Positions 18,579 through 26,879 of a DNA stretch of 64,000 nt are shown in pieces. Where the stretch lies: positions 496,916-560,915 of the forward strand of contig NZ_VCJO01000003.1 of the NCBI RefSeq assembly GCF_009712475.1. The letters run 5' to 3'. The notes beneath the pieces were generated by a model. The model did no database searches, was not told where the DNA came from, and worked only from the letters and a program-made list of their open reading frames with translations. Both the position numbers and the translations under genes were made by a program. The first letter of the stretch is position 1, and every line of letters starts with the position of its first letter. This DNA comes from Micromonospora sp. CP22. GTDB lineage: Bacteria > Actinomycetota > Actinomycetes > Mycobacteriales > Micromonosporaceae.

Positions 18579-19754
18579 TCAGCCGACGGTGGAGCCGAAG
18601 ACCTCGTCGCGTACGGCGTCCAGCGCGGTGCGGAGGGCACCGTGCAGGATCGGCTCCTCGGTCAGGCCGGTGGGCACCACCCGGGGGCGTACCAGCGTGA
18701 TCGCGGCGACCTCGTGCTGCACCCGCTCGGCCAGCGCGGCCCCGCCGGCCTGACCGACCTCCCCGGCGAGCACCACCAGCGGCGGGTCCAGCACCACGCA
18801 GGTGCTCGCCACGCCGAGGGCGAGTCGGCGGGCCACCTCGTCGAGCATGGGCCCGCCCGTGGTGCCGTCGGCGATCGCGGCCCGGACCGCGTCGGCGGCG
18901 GTGTCGTCCGGGTAGCCGTGCTCCTTGGCCAGGGCACGGATCGCGTCCGCGCCGGCCAGTTGCTGGAAGGCCGGCTTCGCCCGGCGTGAGACGTCGCGCG
19001 GGATGGGTGCGCCGGGCACCGGCAGGTAGCCGATCTCACCGGCGGCACCACTGCTGCCGTGGTGCAGCCGCCCGCCCAGCATGATCGCCAGACCGACACC
19101 GGCGCCGACCCAGACCAGGACGAAGTCCGTCACCCCCTGGGCCGCGCCGGACTGCGCCTCGGCCACCGCGGCGAGGTTCACGTCGTTCTCGAACACGACC
19201 GGGGTGTCCAGGTCGTCGCGGAGCGCGGCGAGCAGGCCACGGTGCCAGCGGGGCAGGTTGTACGCGAAGGTGATGTCCCCGGTGCCCGGGTCGACCAGAC
19301 CGGGGGTGCCGAGCACGATCCGGCGTACGCTCGACAGTTGGGCTCCGGCGCTGCCGGCCACCTGGACGACCGCGTTGTGCACCACGCCGACCGGGTCGTC
19401 GGTGTCCTGCGTGGACTGCTCCACCCGACCGATGACCGCGCCGGTGATGTCGGCGCAGGCGGCCACCACCCGGTCCGGGCCGACGTCGACACCGACCACG
19501 TGGGCGCTTCCGGGACGTACGGCGTAGAGCTGGGCGTTCGGCCCCCGGCCGCCGGCCTGCTCGCCGACCCGGGTGACCAGCCCGCGTTCCTCCAGCCGCT
19601 CCACCAGCTGCGAGGCGGTGACCTTGGACAGACCGGTCAGTTCGCCGATCCGGGCCCGGGTCAGCGGCCCACGCTCCAGCAGCAGTTCCAGCGCCGCGCG
19701 GTCGTTGAGGGCCCGCAACAGACGTGGGGTGCCGGGCAGCCGGGTCGCACTCAT
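18579..19754 (-). CDS. ROK family transcriptional regulator
   Basis: 391 residues: N-terminal winged helix (LLRALNDRAALELLLERGPLTRARIGELTGLSKVTASQLVERLEERGLV) and a C-terminal ROK sugar-kinase-like domain with VVGVDVGPDRVVAA, FENDVNLAAVAEA and GAGVGLAIMLGGRLHHGSSGAAGEIGYLPV. The usual ROK zinc motif CxCGxxGC is not present, as in several NagC/XylR-like repressors. It is divergent from the GH3 hexosaminidase gene, so it probably senses GlcNAc-type sugars and controls that gene and itself (inference). GAGGAC precedes the ATG. Confidence 0.88.
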   Translation of the reverse strand: MSATRLPGTPRLLRALNDRAALELLLERGPLTRARIGELTGLSKVTASQLVERLEERGLVTRVGEQAGGRGPNAQLYAVRPGSAHVVGVDVGPDRVVAACADITGAVIGRVEQSTQDTDDPVGVVHNAVVQVAGSAGAQLSSVRRIVLGTPGLVDPGTGDITFAYNLPRWHRGLLAALRDDLDTPVVFENDVNLAAVAEAQSGAAQGVTDFVLVWVGAGVGLAIMLGGRLHHGSSGAAGEIGYLPVPGAPIPRDVSRRAKPAFQQLAGADAIRALAKEHGYPDDTAADAVRAAIADGTTGGPMLDEVARRLALGVASTCVVLDPPLVVLAGEVGQAGGAALAERVQHEVAAITLVRPRVVPTGLTEEPILHGALRTALDAVRDEVFGSTVG

Positions 19755-19773
19755 GCCATGTGTCCTCAGTATC

Positions 19774-19790
19774 AGTAAACTTTGCTTACT
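19774..19790. promoter_or_regulatory. Probable ROK operator
   Basis: AGTAAACTTTGCTTACT is an inverted repeat (6 of 7 positions, 3-bp spacer) in the 89-bp AT-richer divergent region between the ROK and GH3 genes. Its place and symmetry suit autoregulation. Confidence 0.5.
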
Positions 19791-19909
19791 TTTACGTTAT
19801 CCAGCCCGACCTGCGAACGGGTAAGCCGTAGCGTATCGGCCACGTGGAAACGCGAACCTCCACCGACCCGGTACGACATCCGCCGGTCGACATCGAGAGG
19901 AGAGGACGC

Positions 19910-21361
19910 GTGGGGCTGGATCCAGGACTGCGCCGGCTGGCGCTCGGCACCCTGCTGGCCGCGTACCCGGGCCCCGTCCCACCCGACTGGGCCGTCGACC
20001 TGGTCGCCGAAGGGCTAGCCGGGCACACCCTGTTCGGCGGCAACGTCCACGACCCGGCGCAGGTGTCGGCCAGCACCACGGCGCTACGCGACGCACGGGC
20101 CGATGTGTTGATCGCCATCGACGAGGAGGGCGGCGACGTCACCCGGCTGGCGCATGCCACCGGCAGCCCGTACCCGGGCAACGCGGCGCTCGGCGTGATC
20201 GGCGACGTGCCGCTGACCGGTCAGATCCACCAGGCCATCGGCACCGAGTTGGCCGACCTGGGCATCACGCTCAACCTGGCGCCCACGGTCGACGTCAACA
20301 CCGCCGACGACAATCCGATCATCGGCACCCGTTCCTTCGGGGCCGATCCGGCCAGCGTCGCCGCGCACGCCGCCGCCGCGACCACCGGGCTCCAGGCGGC
20401 CGGGGTGGCCGCCTGCGCCAAGCACTTCCCCGGCCACGGTGCGACCGTCACCGACTCCCACCACGAGCTGCCCACCGTGGCCGCCAGCCCCGACCTGCTG
20501 CGACAGCGGGACCTACCCCCGTTCGCCGCGGTGATCGCCGCCGGGGCCAGGGCGGTGATGACCGCGCACATCCGAGTGCCCGCGCTGACCGGGGACGCTC
20601 CGGCCACGTTCAGCCGCGCCGTGTTGGTGGACCTCCTGCGTCACGAGTACGGCTTCGACGGCGTCGTCGTCACCGACGCGCTGGAGATGAAGGGCGCGAC
20701 CCTGGCCGCCGGTGGCGTCGCACCCGGTGCGGTACGCGCCCTGGCCGCCGGGGCCGACCTGCTCTGCATCGGCGCCCGGGTCGACGCCGAGCTGGTCGAG
20801 CAGGTCGCCGCCGAGATCGTGGCCGCGCTGGGTGACGGCCGGTTGGAGCGGGCCCGCGTCGAACAGGCCGCCGGCCGCACCGCGGAACTCGCCGCCTGGA
20901 CCCGCGCCACCGGCCGCACCGCCGTCGACCCCACCGATCTGGGGTACGCGGCGGCCCGCCGAGCCGTCCGGGTCGAGGGCGTACCGACCGGGTTGGACCG
21001 GTCGCTCGTGGTGCAGCTGCACGCCAGTTCCACCCTCGCCGAGGGACGGGTGCCGTGGGGACTCGGACCACACCTCGGCAGCGCCGAACAGATCCGGGTG
21101 GTGGCCGCCGAGACGGACCCGGCCGAGCTGCGCCGCCGCGCCGGTGACCGCCCGATCGTCCTGGTCGGTCGCCACCTCCACCGACTCCCCGGCGGTCGGG
21201 AGCTGACCAGCGCGCTGGCCGCCGCACATCCGGTGGCCGTGGTGGAGATGGGCTGGCCGGCGGGATGGCGACCCGACGGCGTCCGAGCCTTCGTCACCAC
21301 GTACGGCGCGAGCCATGCCAACGGGCGGGCCGCGGCAGAGGTGTTGGGTCTCACCCGGTAA
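19910..21361 (+). CDS. Glycoside hydrolase family 3 beta-N-acetylhexosaminidase
   Basis: 483 residues. LIAIDEEGGDVTRL, then VDVNTADDNPIIGTRSFG, AACAKHFPGHGATVTDSHHELP (the His/Asp dyad loop of NagZ-like enzymes), MTAHIRVPAL, and the nucleophile aspartate in VVTDALEMKGA. A C-terminal domain of about 170 residues follows the barrel, longer than minimal NagZ (about 340). No signal peptide is seen, so a cytoplasmic role in peptidoglycan or chito-oligosaccharide recycling is likely. I chose GTG 19910 after GAGAGGAGAGGA; an ATG at 19844 would add 22 residues. Confidence 0.88.
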   Translation: MGLDPGLRRLALGTLLAAYPGPVPPDWAVDLVAEGLAGHTLFGGNVHDPAQVSASTTALRDARADVLIAIDEEGGDVTRLAHATGSPYPGNAALGVIGDVPLTGQIHQAIGTELADLGITLNLAPTVDVNTADDNPIIGTRSFGADPASVAAHAAAATTGLQAAGVAACAKHFPGHGATVTDSHHELPTVAASPDLLRQRDLPPFAAVIAAGARAVMTAHIRVPALTGDAPATFSRAVLVDLLRHEYGFDGVVVTDALEMKGATLAAGGVAPGAVRALAAGADLLCIGARVDAELVEQVAAEIVAALGDGRLERARVEQAAGRTAELAAWTRATGRTAVDPTDLGYAAARRAVRVEGVPTGLDRSLVVQLHASSTLAEGRVPWGLGPHLGSAEQIRVVAAETDPAELRRRAGDRPIVLVGRHLHRLPGGRELTSALAAAHPVAVVEMGWPAGWRPDGVRAFVTTYGASHANGRAAAEVLGLTR

Positions 21362-21366
21362 CCCGT

Positions 21367-21423
21367 CTTGAACGTGTTCAACTCACGTCGTACGCTGACG
21401 TCGTCAAGTTGAACACGTTCAAG
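21367..21423. promoter_or_regulatory. Twin inverted operator upstream of the membrane protein-DCC-TetR operon
   Basis: CTTGAACGTGTTCAACT at 21367-21383 and its exact reverse complement at 21407-21423 are separated by 23 bp. Each half is itself a near-palindrome (TTGAACryGTTCAA). The element ends 13 bp before the first start codon of the operon whose last gene encodes a TetR repressor. Confidence 0.65.
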
Positions 21424-21436
21424 ATTGGGCCGACAC

Positions 21437-22066
21437 ATGGACATCAAGGTCTGGATGTACCTGGTCTACCTGGCGGTCAGCATCGGCCTGACCATCTGGG
21501 TGGCGCGGGCGCTGACGCGTAACGGGTTGGTCTTCCTCGACGAGGTGTTCGCCGACCAACGGCTGGCACGGGCCGTGAACAACCTGCTCGTGGTGGGCTT
21601 CTACCTGCTCAACCTCGGCTACGTCACGGTGGCGATGCGACACTCCGGGTCGATCGGTTCGACCAGCGCCGCGATGGAGGAACTCTCGCTGAAGATCGGG
21701 CTGGTGCTGCTCGTACTCGGCGCGTTGCACTTCTTCAACGTCTTCGCCCTCGGCCGGTACCGGCGGAACCGGTTGCGCCAGGTCGCCCTCCACCCACCGC
21801 TGGCCCCCGTCGCCCGGCTGCCGATCCAGCACCCCTACCCGCCGATGCCGCACCGACCGGGCACCGGCCCACCCGCACCGGGCCAACCCACCGCACCGAA
21901 CCAGACCGGATACATCACGCCGGGCCAGTCGACCGGCCCCGCCGCACCGGTTCAGCCGACCAGCCCAGCCGCCCCCGGCCAGCCGACCGGACACACCACG
22001 CCGGGCCAGCAAGCCGGACCAGCCACGCCGGGCCCGGCCACCCCGCCCAATCCGCCGGGCCGATGA
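21437..22066 (+). CDS. Integral membrane protein with Pro/Gly/Thr-rich tail
   Basis: About 209 residues. Three predicted membrane helices (MYLVYLAVSIGLTIWVARAL, LLVVGFYLLNLGYVTVAM, IGLVLLVLGALHFFNVFAL), then a cytoplasmic or surface tail from residue 115 rich in Pro and containing repeated TPGQ/APGQPT units. I recognise the gene neighbourhood (membrane protein, DCC protein, TetR) as a common actinobacterial unit of unknown function. Twin operators lie directly upstream; the next gene overlaps by 4 bp (ATGA). Confidence 0.8.
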   Translation: MDIKVWMYLVYLAVSIGLTIWVARALTRNGLVFLDEVFADQRLARAVNNLLVVGFYLLNLGYVTVAMRHSGSIGSTSAAMEELSLKIGLVLLVLGALHFFNVFALGRYRRNRLRQVALHPPLAPVARLPIQHPYPPMPHRPGTGPPAPGQPTAPNQTGYITPGQSTGPAAPVQPTSPAAPGQPTGHTTPGQQAGPATPGPATPPNPPGR

Positions 22067-22554
22067 CGACGCCGGACCAGAGCGGGATGGCGGGGCTGCC
22101 GGACGCCACGCACGCGGGCGACGACATCCGGGGCCTCACGGTGCTCTACGACGCGCACTGCCCACTGTGCCGGGCCGCGCGGGACTGGCTGGCGTCGCGC
22201 GCACAGCTCGTACCACTGGAGTTCCTGCCGGCCGGTTCGGCGGCGGCCCGGCTGCGCTTCCCGGGCCTCGACCACGACGCGACGTTGCGCGATCTCACGG
22301 TGATCGCCGACACCGGGGAGGTGTACGCGGGCGACGGGGCCTGGTTCGCCTGCCTGTGGGCGCTGGCCGACCACCGGGACCTGGCCTACCGGCTGGCCCG
22401 CCCGCACCTGCTGCCACTGGCTCGACGGGTGGTGGCTGCCGCCTCCGCAGTACGCGAACGCCTCCGAGAACCATCGCCGGAGCCGACCGGCCGCCCGGCG
22501 GGATACGGTGACCGGAATGACCGACCAGACTGTGCCGACGACCGCTGCGGGTGA
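22063..22554 (+). CDS. DCC/DUF393 thiol-disulfide oxidoreductase-like protein
   Basis: 163 residues. GLTVLYDAHCPLCRAARDWL carries the CxxC of the DUF393 (DCC) family near residue 32; the thioredoxin-like remainder includes LRDLTVIADTGEVYAGDGAWFACLWAL. Predicted to act on membrane-proximal thiols or heme-like partners, but no substrate is established. Translation is coupled to the membrane protein by ATGA, and its 3' end overlaps the TetR gene by 38 bp. Confidence 0.85.
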   Translation: MTTPDQSGMAGLPDATHAGDDIRGLTVLYDAHCPLCRAARDWLASRAQLVPLEFLPAGSAAARLRFPGLDHDATLRDLTVIADTGEVYAGDGAWFACLWALADHRDLAYRLARPHLLPLARRVVAAASAVRERLREPSPEPTGRPAGYGDRNDRPDCADDRCG

Positions 22555-23215
22555 GGCGGCGACCGTCCGGGGCGAGCAGACGCGGCAGCTGATCCTGGAG
22601 ACCGCGATGCGGCTGTTCCGCGAACGCGGCTACGCCCGCACCACCATGCGCGCCATCGCGACGGAGGCCGGGGTCGCGGTCGGCAACGCCTACTACTACT
22701 TCCAGTCGAAGGAACACCTGATCCAGGAGTTCTACGCCCGGATGCAGACGGAGCACCGGGCGGCGGCCCGGCCGGTACTCGAACGCGAGACCGACTTCGC
22801 CGCCCGGCTGGCCGGTGTGCTGCACGCGGGGATCGACGTGCTGACCCCGTCACACGAGTTCGCGGCGAGCTTCTTCAAGACCGCCGCGGAACCCACCTCA
22901 CCGCTGAGTCCCTTCTCGCCGGAGTCCTCCGGGCCCCGCGAGGCGTCCATCGCCCTCTACGCCGAGGTGTTGTCCGGCTCCACCGCCAAGGTCGATCCGG
23001 AACTGCGCCGCCAACTGCCCGAGTTGCTCTGGCTCGCGTACATGGGCGTGGTCCTCTTCTGGGTCTACGACCGCTCGCCGGGACAGGCCCGCACCCGGCA
23101 GCTGATCGACGGCGCGGTGCCACTGGTCGACCGGCTGGTGGCGCTGTCGCGGCTGCGCGTCCTGCGACCGGTCACCCAGCAGGTCGTCAATCTTATTCAC
23201 ACTCTGCGTCACTGA
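22517..23215 (+). CDS. TetR family transcriptional regulator
   Basis: 232 residues. The helix-turn-helix is RGYARTTMRAIATEAGVAVGNAYYYFQSKEHLIQEFY (residues 38-75); the rest is a helical ligand-binding domain. A GTG at 22508 is a second possible start. As the last gene of a three-gene operon that begins with twin TTGAAC/GTTCAA operators, it most likely represses its own operon (inference). A strong terminator follows at 23360. Confidence 0.9.
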   Translation: MTDQTVPTTAAGEAATVRGEQTRQLILETAMRLFRERGYARTTMRAIATEAGVAVGNAYYYFQSKEHLIQEFYARMQTEHRAAARPVLERETDFAARLAGVLHAGIDVLTPSHEFAASFFKTAAEPTSPLSPFSPESSGPREASIALYAEVLSGSTAKVDPELRRQLPELLWLAYMGVVLFWVYDRSPGQARTRQLIDGAVPLVDRLVALSRLRVLRPVTQQVVNLIHTLRH

Positions 23216-23359
23216 CGGGCGACACGCGAGGAAGACGCTAAGCCGCAGGTCAAGTCCACAATTGGACAGCAAGGCGACAGTGGCGTCGGCTTGCCGAGCG
23301 GTTTCTGAATACGTAGCGTGATCGGCACTGGAGCCGCACGCGGACCTGGGGGGGAGGCT

Positions 23360-23395
23360 GCGGACCGTGGATCCGGCCCGGGATCCACGGTCCGC
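23360..23395. terminator. Perfect 15-bp hairpin between convergent genes
   Basis: GCGGACCGTGGATCC at 23360-23374 and its exact complement at 23381-23395 enclose GGCCCG. It lies between the TetR stop and the convergent GNAT stop and can serve both. Confidence 0.85.
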
Positions 23396-23412
23396 GCCCT
23401 GCCGGTCCGCGT

Positions 23413-24072
23413 TCAGCTCGGGTAGACGCCGTAGGACCGCCAGCCGAGATCGGGAAATCCGGCGGCCTCCGCCACCCGCGCCGACGCGACGTTGCGCCGG
23501 TCGTGCAGGTAGGTCGGCACGGCACCGTCGTCGAGGACTCGACGGGCGGCCTGGGCCACCAGCCGTCTGGCCAGTCCGCGCCCTCGGGCCGCCGGTACGG
23601 TGCCCACCGCCAGCTCGTGTCCGTACCGGTCGTGCCGCTTGATCCCGACACCGGCCAGGTAACGGCCCCGGTGGTCGCGCACGACGAGCACCGGCCGGTC
23701 GAACAGCCGCAGCCAGGAGGGCAGCCCGGCGGCGGTGGGCGGCACCCAGACGCCCACCTCCGGCAGTGCTGCCGGCGCGACACTCCACCGGAACACGTCG
23801 TCGTGCACCGCCCAGCCGGGATATCCGACCGCCCTGGGCAGCGCGTCCAGCAGGCCGTCCCGGTGGCGCGCCAGCTCGCGTACGGCCGCGACCCGGTCGG
23901 GGGCCACGGAGAGCACGCCGTCGGCGCCCGCGTGGACCGCGACGGCGGGGCGCAGCCGGCCGTCCCAGGCGGGTCGAGCACGCCGACCGGAACCGACGAC
24001 GTGCAGGCCCGGCCCGGCCGGCCACTGCCCCAGCCAGGTCGCCAGGTGCCGGTAGAGCCGCCGGTCGAGCAT
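23413..24072 (-). CDS. GNAT family N-acetyltransferase
   Basis: 219 residues. The C-terminal GNAT region has RPVLVVRDHRGRYLAGVGIKRHDRYGHELAVGTVPAARGRGLARRLVAQAARRVL (RGRGLA is the acetyl-CoA loop) and YLHDRRNVASARVAEAAGFPDLGWRSYGVYP at the end. The N-terminal 110 residues (an LxRHRDGLLDALP segment) are family-specific. I chose ATG 24072 after GGGAGGT; an earlier frame start at 24093 lacks one. Substrate unknown. Confidence 0.85.
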   Translation of the reverse strand: MLDRRLYRHLATWLGQWPAGPGLHVVGSGRRARPAWDGRLRPAVAVHAGADGVLSVAPDRVAAVRELARHRDGLLDALPRAVGYPGWAVHDDVFRWSVAPAALPEVGVWVPPTAAGLPSWLRLFDRPVLVVRDHRGRYLAGVGIKRHDRYGHELAVGTVPAARGRGLARRLVAQAARRVLDDGAVPTYLHDRRNVASARVAEAAGFPDLGWRSYGVYPS

Positions 24073-24504
24073 CAACACCTCCCGGTCCGTCACCGCCGAC
24101 GCCGCTCACCGTACGACGACGCCACGAGTCCGGGGCGTAGGTAGGCGCAATCCGGGGAACCTGATCGATCGACCGTCCGTCATATCCATTTCCATACATG
24201 GACACCTTTGTTTGGAACGGTAGGGACATGCCGAAACAGCCACAGGACCGCTTTCACCAGGACGCCGAGCGCCCCTGGCACCACCACGGAAGCACCGGCC
24301 GCTTTCCGACCCAGGCGCGGTATCGGGATCGGCGCAGCCGTCCGGGCAGGCTCTCCTGGCGCGAGCTGAACAGCCTGCCGGCCGGGGCCGCACGTCACCA
24401 CCTGAACCCACACTGACCCACCAGCGAGCCCACGCGCGCTTTCGCACACCTGTCGGGTAACGTCGGCTGGTCCTTCGACCGTCACGACAGGAGCTGGCAC
24501 ATCC
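24073..24504. other. 432-bp intergenic region with one small open frame
   Basis: Upstream of the GNAT gene and of the 24505 gene. It contains an uncertain small gene (24228-24416) and should carry promoters for both flanking genes. I see no repeat or RNA structure of note. Confidence 0.5.
24228..24416 (+). CDS. Possible small basic protein
   Basis: 62 residues, hydrophilic and Arg/His-rich (MPKQPQDRFHQDAERPWHHHG and on), no membrane span. The ATG at 24228 follows GGTAGGGAC, a weak ribosome binding site; an ATG at 24198 gives 72 residues. Third-position GC bias is acceptable for a gene. No family recognised; it may be spurious. Confidence 0.4.
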   Translation: MPKQPQDRFHQDAERPWHHHGSTGRFPTQARYRDRRSRPGRLSWRELNSLPAGAARHHLNPH

Positions 24505-25023
24505 ATGGGCAAGAAGACGATCCACGTCTCCGACTTCAGCGGCACGGTGCTGGGTGCCGACGACGAGGCGGTACGCGTCGTCGTCCTTGAGCACCCTGAC
24601 CTGGTCGCCGGGCCCGTGCAACTGGACGCCACCCCGGTGGAGGTCGAGAGCATCGACGACGCGGCACTGGACGTGGCGGTGGTGGAGATCCACGACCGGC
24701 ACGGCCACGGCGAGCCGCGCCGGGTGGTGTTGACCGCGAGCGAGTTCGACGCGATGGCCACCGACGTGCCGATGGCGCAGCTACTGAAGACCGCAGAGCG
24801 GGTACGCCCGCCGAAGTCCCGCCGCAGCGCCGAGCGGATCGACTACGGCACCATCGAGCACGCGGGTCGGCCGCACCGGGGGCGGGTCACCGAGGAGGAG
24901 GCCCGGTTGGTGCGCGAACGACTCGACGAGGTGAACAAGCGCCTCGCCGACGCCGGGCTGCGCCAGATCGATCCGGCTGACCCCGAGCACGCCGCCCGGT
25001 ACGGCTTCCCTGTCGAGTCCTGA
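24505..25023 (+). CDS. Conserved hypothetical acidic protein
   Basis: 172 residues, acidic, no signal peptide. MGKKTIHVSDFSGTVLGADDEAVRVVVLEHPDL at the N terminus suggests a beta-rich domain; residues 105-150 are helical and basic (KSRRSAERIDYGTIEHAGRPHRGRVTEEEARLVRERLDEVNKRL). I do not recognise a named domain. A ribosome binding site AGGAG lies 13 nt upstream. It ends 4 bp from the convergent ClpC-N/HTH gene. Confidence 0.75.
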   Translation: MGKKTIHVSDFSGTVLGADDEAVRVVVLEHPDLVAGPVQLDATPVEVESIDDAALDVAVVEIHDRHGHGEPRRVVLTASEFDAMATDVPMAQLLKTAERVRPPKSRRSAERIDYGTIEHAGRPHRGRVTEEEARLVRERLDEVNKRLADAGLRQIDPADPEHAARYGFPVES

Positions 25024-25027
25024 CCGC

Positions 25028-25741
25028 TTACTCGAACGTCCGCAGCTTGGCCAGGGCCGCCGCGACGTACGCCTCGACGGCGGCCTTGTCCACGCCGAGA
25101 CCGGTGAGCACCCCATCGCCGTTCTCCTGTTCGAGCAGGGCCAGCAGGATGTGCTCGGTGCCGATGTAGTTGTGCCCGAGTCGCAGCGCCTCTCGGAAGG
25201 TCAACTCCATGACCTTCTTGGCCGCCGCGTCGTACGGGATCATGTCCGGGACCTCGTCCGACGACGGCGGTAGTGCGGCCGTGGCGGCCTCGCGCACGGC
25301 CTCGGCCGACACGCCGCCGGCAACGAGTGCCTTCGCGGCCAACGCCTCCGGCTCGGCCAGCAGACCGAGCACCACGTGAACCGGGGCGATCGCGGCGTTA
25401 CCGGCGGCCTTCGCCTCGTTCTGCGAGGCCATCACCACGTTGCGGGCGCGCGGGGTGAACCGCTGGAAGCCCTCTTGCGGATCCATCGTCCCGGCCACGA
25501 AGCGCTTCTGGGCGGCCTGCTTGCTCACCCCCATGCTGCGACCGATCTCGGTCCAGGACGCCCCGGAGCGGCGGGCCTGGTCGACGAAGTGGCCGATCAG
25601 GTGGTCGGCGACATCACCGATGTGGTCGGCCACCAGCACCGCGTCGGCGAGTTGGTCGAGCGCGTCGGAGTGGGCCTGTTTGATGACCTGGATCAGGTCG
25701 TCGAGCCGGACGGGGCTACTCATCTTCAGAGGTTCAGTCAT
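25028..25741 (-). CDS. Clp N-domain protein with N-terminal helix-turn-helix
   Basis: 237 residues. Residues 1-90 contain a helical region ending in WTEIGRSMGVSKQAAQKRF, a helix-turn-helix. Residues 95-237 are a double Clp-N repeat (FTPRARNVVMASQNEAKAAGNAAIAPVHVVLGLLAE and FREALRLGHNYIGTEHILLALLEQENGDGVLTGLGV), the substrate-binding domain of ClpC, but no AAA+ module follows. It is therefore probably a Clp-N-domain transcription regulator rather than a chaperone. The ATG at 25741 fits a leaderless transcript whose promoter is overlapped by two identical operator-like palindromes. Confidence 0.85.
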   Translation of the reverse strand: MTEPLKMSSPVRLDDLIQVIKQAHSDALDQLADAVLVADHIGDVADHLIGHFVDQARRSGASWTEIGRSMGVSKQAAQKRFVAGTMDPQEGFQRFTPRARNVVMASQNEAKAAGNAAIAPVHVVLGLLAEPEALAAKALVAGGVSAEAVREAATAALPPSSDEVPDMIPYDAAAKKVMELTFREALRLGHNYIGTEHILLALLEQENGDGVLTGLGVDKAAVEAYVAAALAKLRTFE

Positions 25742-25793
25742 GCCGTCAACCTTAGGTTGACGGCATCGGATCGTCAACCCGTGGTTGACGATC
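25742..25793 (-). promoter_or_regulatory. Leaderless-type sigma-70 promoter overlapped by twin operators
   Basis: On the minus strand TTGACG (25777-25772) and TAAGGT (25754-25749) are -35 and -10 boxes 17 bp apart; the ATG begins 7 nt after the -10 box. Two copies of GTCAACC-N3-GGTTGAC, centred at 25753 and 25781 (28 bp apart), cover both boxes. Confidence 0.7.
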
Positions 25794-26086
25794 CAACCTT
25801 CCCTGGCAAGACCTGCTAACAACCTTGACTAAATGTCACGAGATCGACAATCTCGGATGGAGAGCGCTCTCCATCCGCCTCACCAGCACATCCGACCCGC
25901 CACCTGCGAGCAGGTCCATCCTGCACGCCAACGTCCGCGGTCCCGGGCCTGACCCGAACCGTCCACGATCGACAGGTGGGCTCACCTCCACTGGGCGGTG
26001 AGCCCACCGGACGTCTGCTTCGTAAGAGTCGGTGACGGGCGCGGTGGGTATCAGGCCGTGCGGCACCGAACACACCTGGAGGCGAC
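25794..26086. other. Intergenic remainder between divergent genes
   Basis: With the promoter at 25742 this makes a 345-bp divergent gap. Apart from a likely promoter for the gene at 26087 I see no gene or structured element. GAGAGCGCTCTC at 25860-25871 is a 12-bp perfect palindrome of unknown meaning. Confidence 0.5.
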
Positions 26087-26830
26087 GTGAACGACGCTCT
26101 GACGACCGGCGGGCGACGGCTGTGGTGGTTGCTCGGGGCGGTCCTGCTGGTCGTTGTCGTCGTGGTGGTCGCCACCTGGACGTGGGTGACGGTCCGAGGC
26201 GACGGCCGCAACGGGCACGTCGTCACCGGCGCCACCGGCGAGTTGCGCGAGGCCACCTTCGTCCTGCTCGACGGCGCGGACGTGGTCCGGGTACGCACCG
26301 CCGACCTCGGCGACGACGCGTACCGGGTGTCCACGCCCCGCGACGCGAACGTCCGACCCGTCGTCTCCCGTACCGACGCGAGCCTGCTGACCAGCCTGCG
26401 CGGCACCGACCGGGACGGCCCGGCGGTGGTGGAGGTGGTGCTGGCCGAGTCGGTCCGCTGGCACGTGCGGCTCAGCGGTGGCGCGAAGGAGCAGCACCTC
26501 GACCTACGCGGCGCGCGGCTCGGTGACGTCGAGTTCACCGCCGGCGCGAACCGGATCGAACTGACCTTGCCCGCGCCACAGGGAACGCAACGGACCCTGC
26601 TCGGCGGCGGGGCGAGCCAGGTCGTGGTCCGGCTGGCCGACAACGCCCCCGTGCGGGTACGCGCCGGTGGCGGCGCCGGTTCGGTCACCATCGACGGCAC
26701 CACCCACTCGGGGGTGGCCAGCGGAACGACCTTCACCCCGCCGGAGTGGAACGCCGCGACCGACCGCTACGACATCGACGCCACCGGCGGCGTCTCCTCC
26801 GTCACCGTGGACCGCGCCGCCGCCGGGTGA
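26087..26830 (+). CDS. Membrane-anchored hypothetical protein with beta-rich ectodomain
   Basis: 247 residues. One N-terminal membrane helix (LWWLLGAVLLVVVVVVVATWTWV) followed by an extracytoplasmic domain of short beta strands: VRWHVRLSGGAKEQHLDLRGARLGDVEFTAGANRIELTLPAP. This ladder resembles the beta-helix/Toast-rack type folds seen in LiaF-like proteins, but the match is only by pattern. GGAGG stands 5 nt before the GTG start. Function unknown. Confidence 0.72.
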   Translation: MNDALTTGGRRLWWLLGAVLLVVVVVVVATWTWVTVRGDGRNGHVVTGATGELREATFVLLDGADVVRVRTADLGDDAYRVSTPRDANVRPVVSRTDASLLTSLRGTDRDGPAVVEVVLAESVRWHVRLSGGAKEQHLDLRGARLGDVEFTAGANRIELTLPAPQGTQRTLLGGGASQVVVRLADNAPVRVRAGGGAGSVTIDGTTHSGVASGTTFTPPEWNAATDRYDIDATGGVSSVTVDRAAAG

Positions 26831-26879
26831 ACCTCCGGTAGCGACGGCACGCCAGCCGCGCATCTGCCGAAATCGTCCA

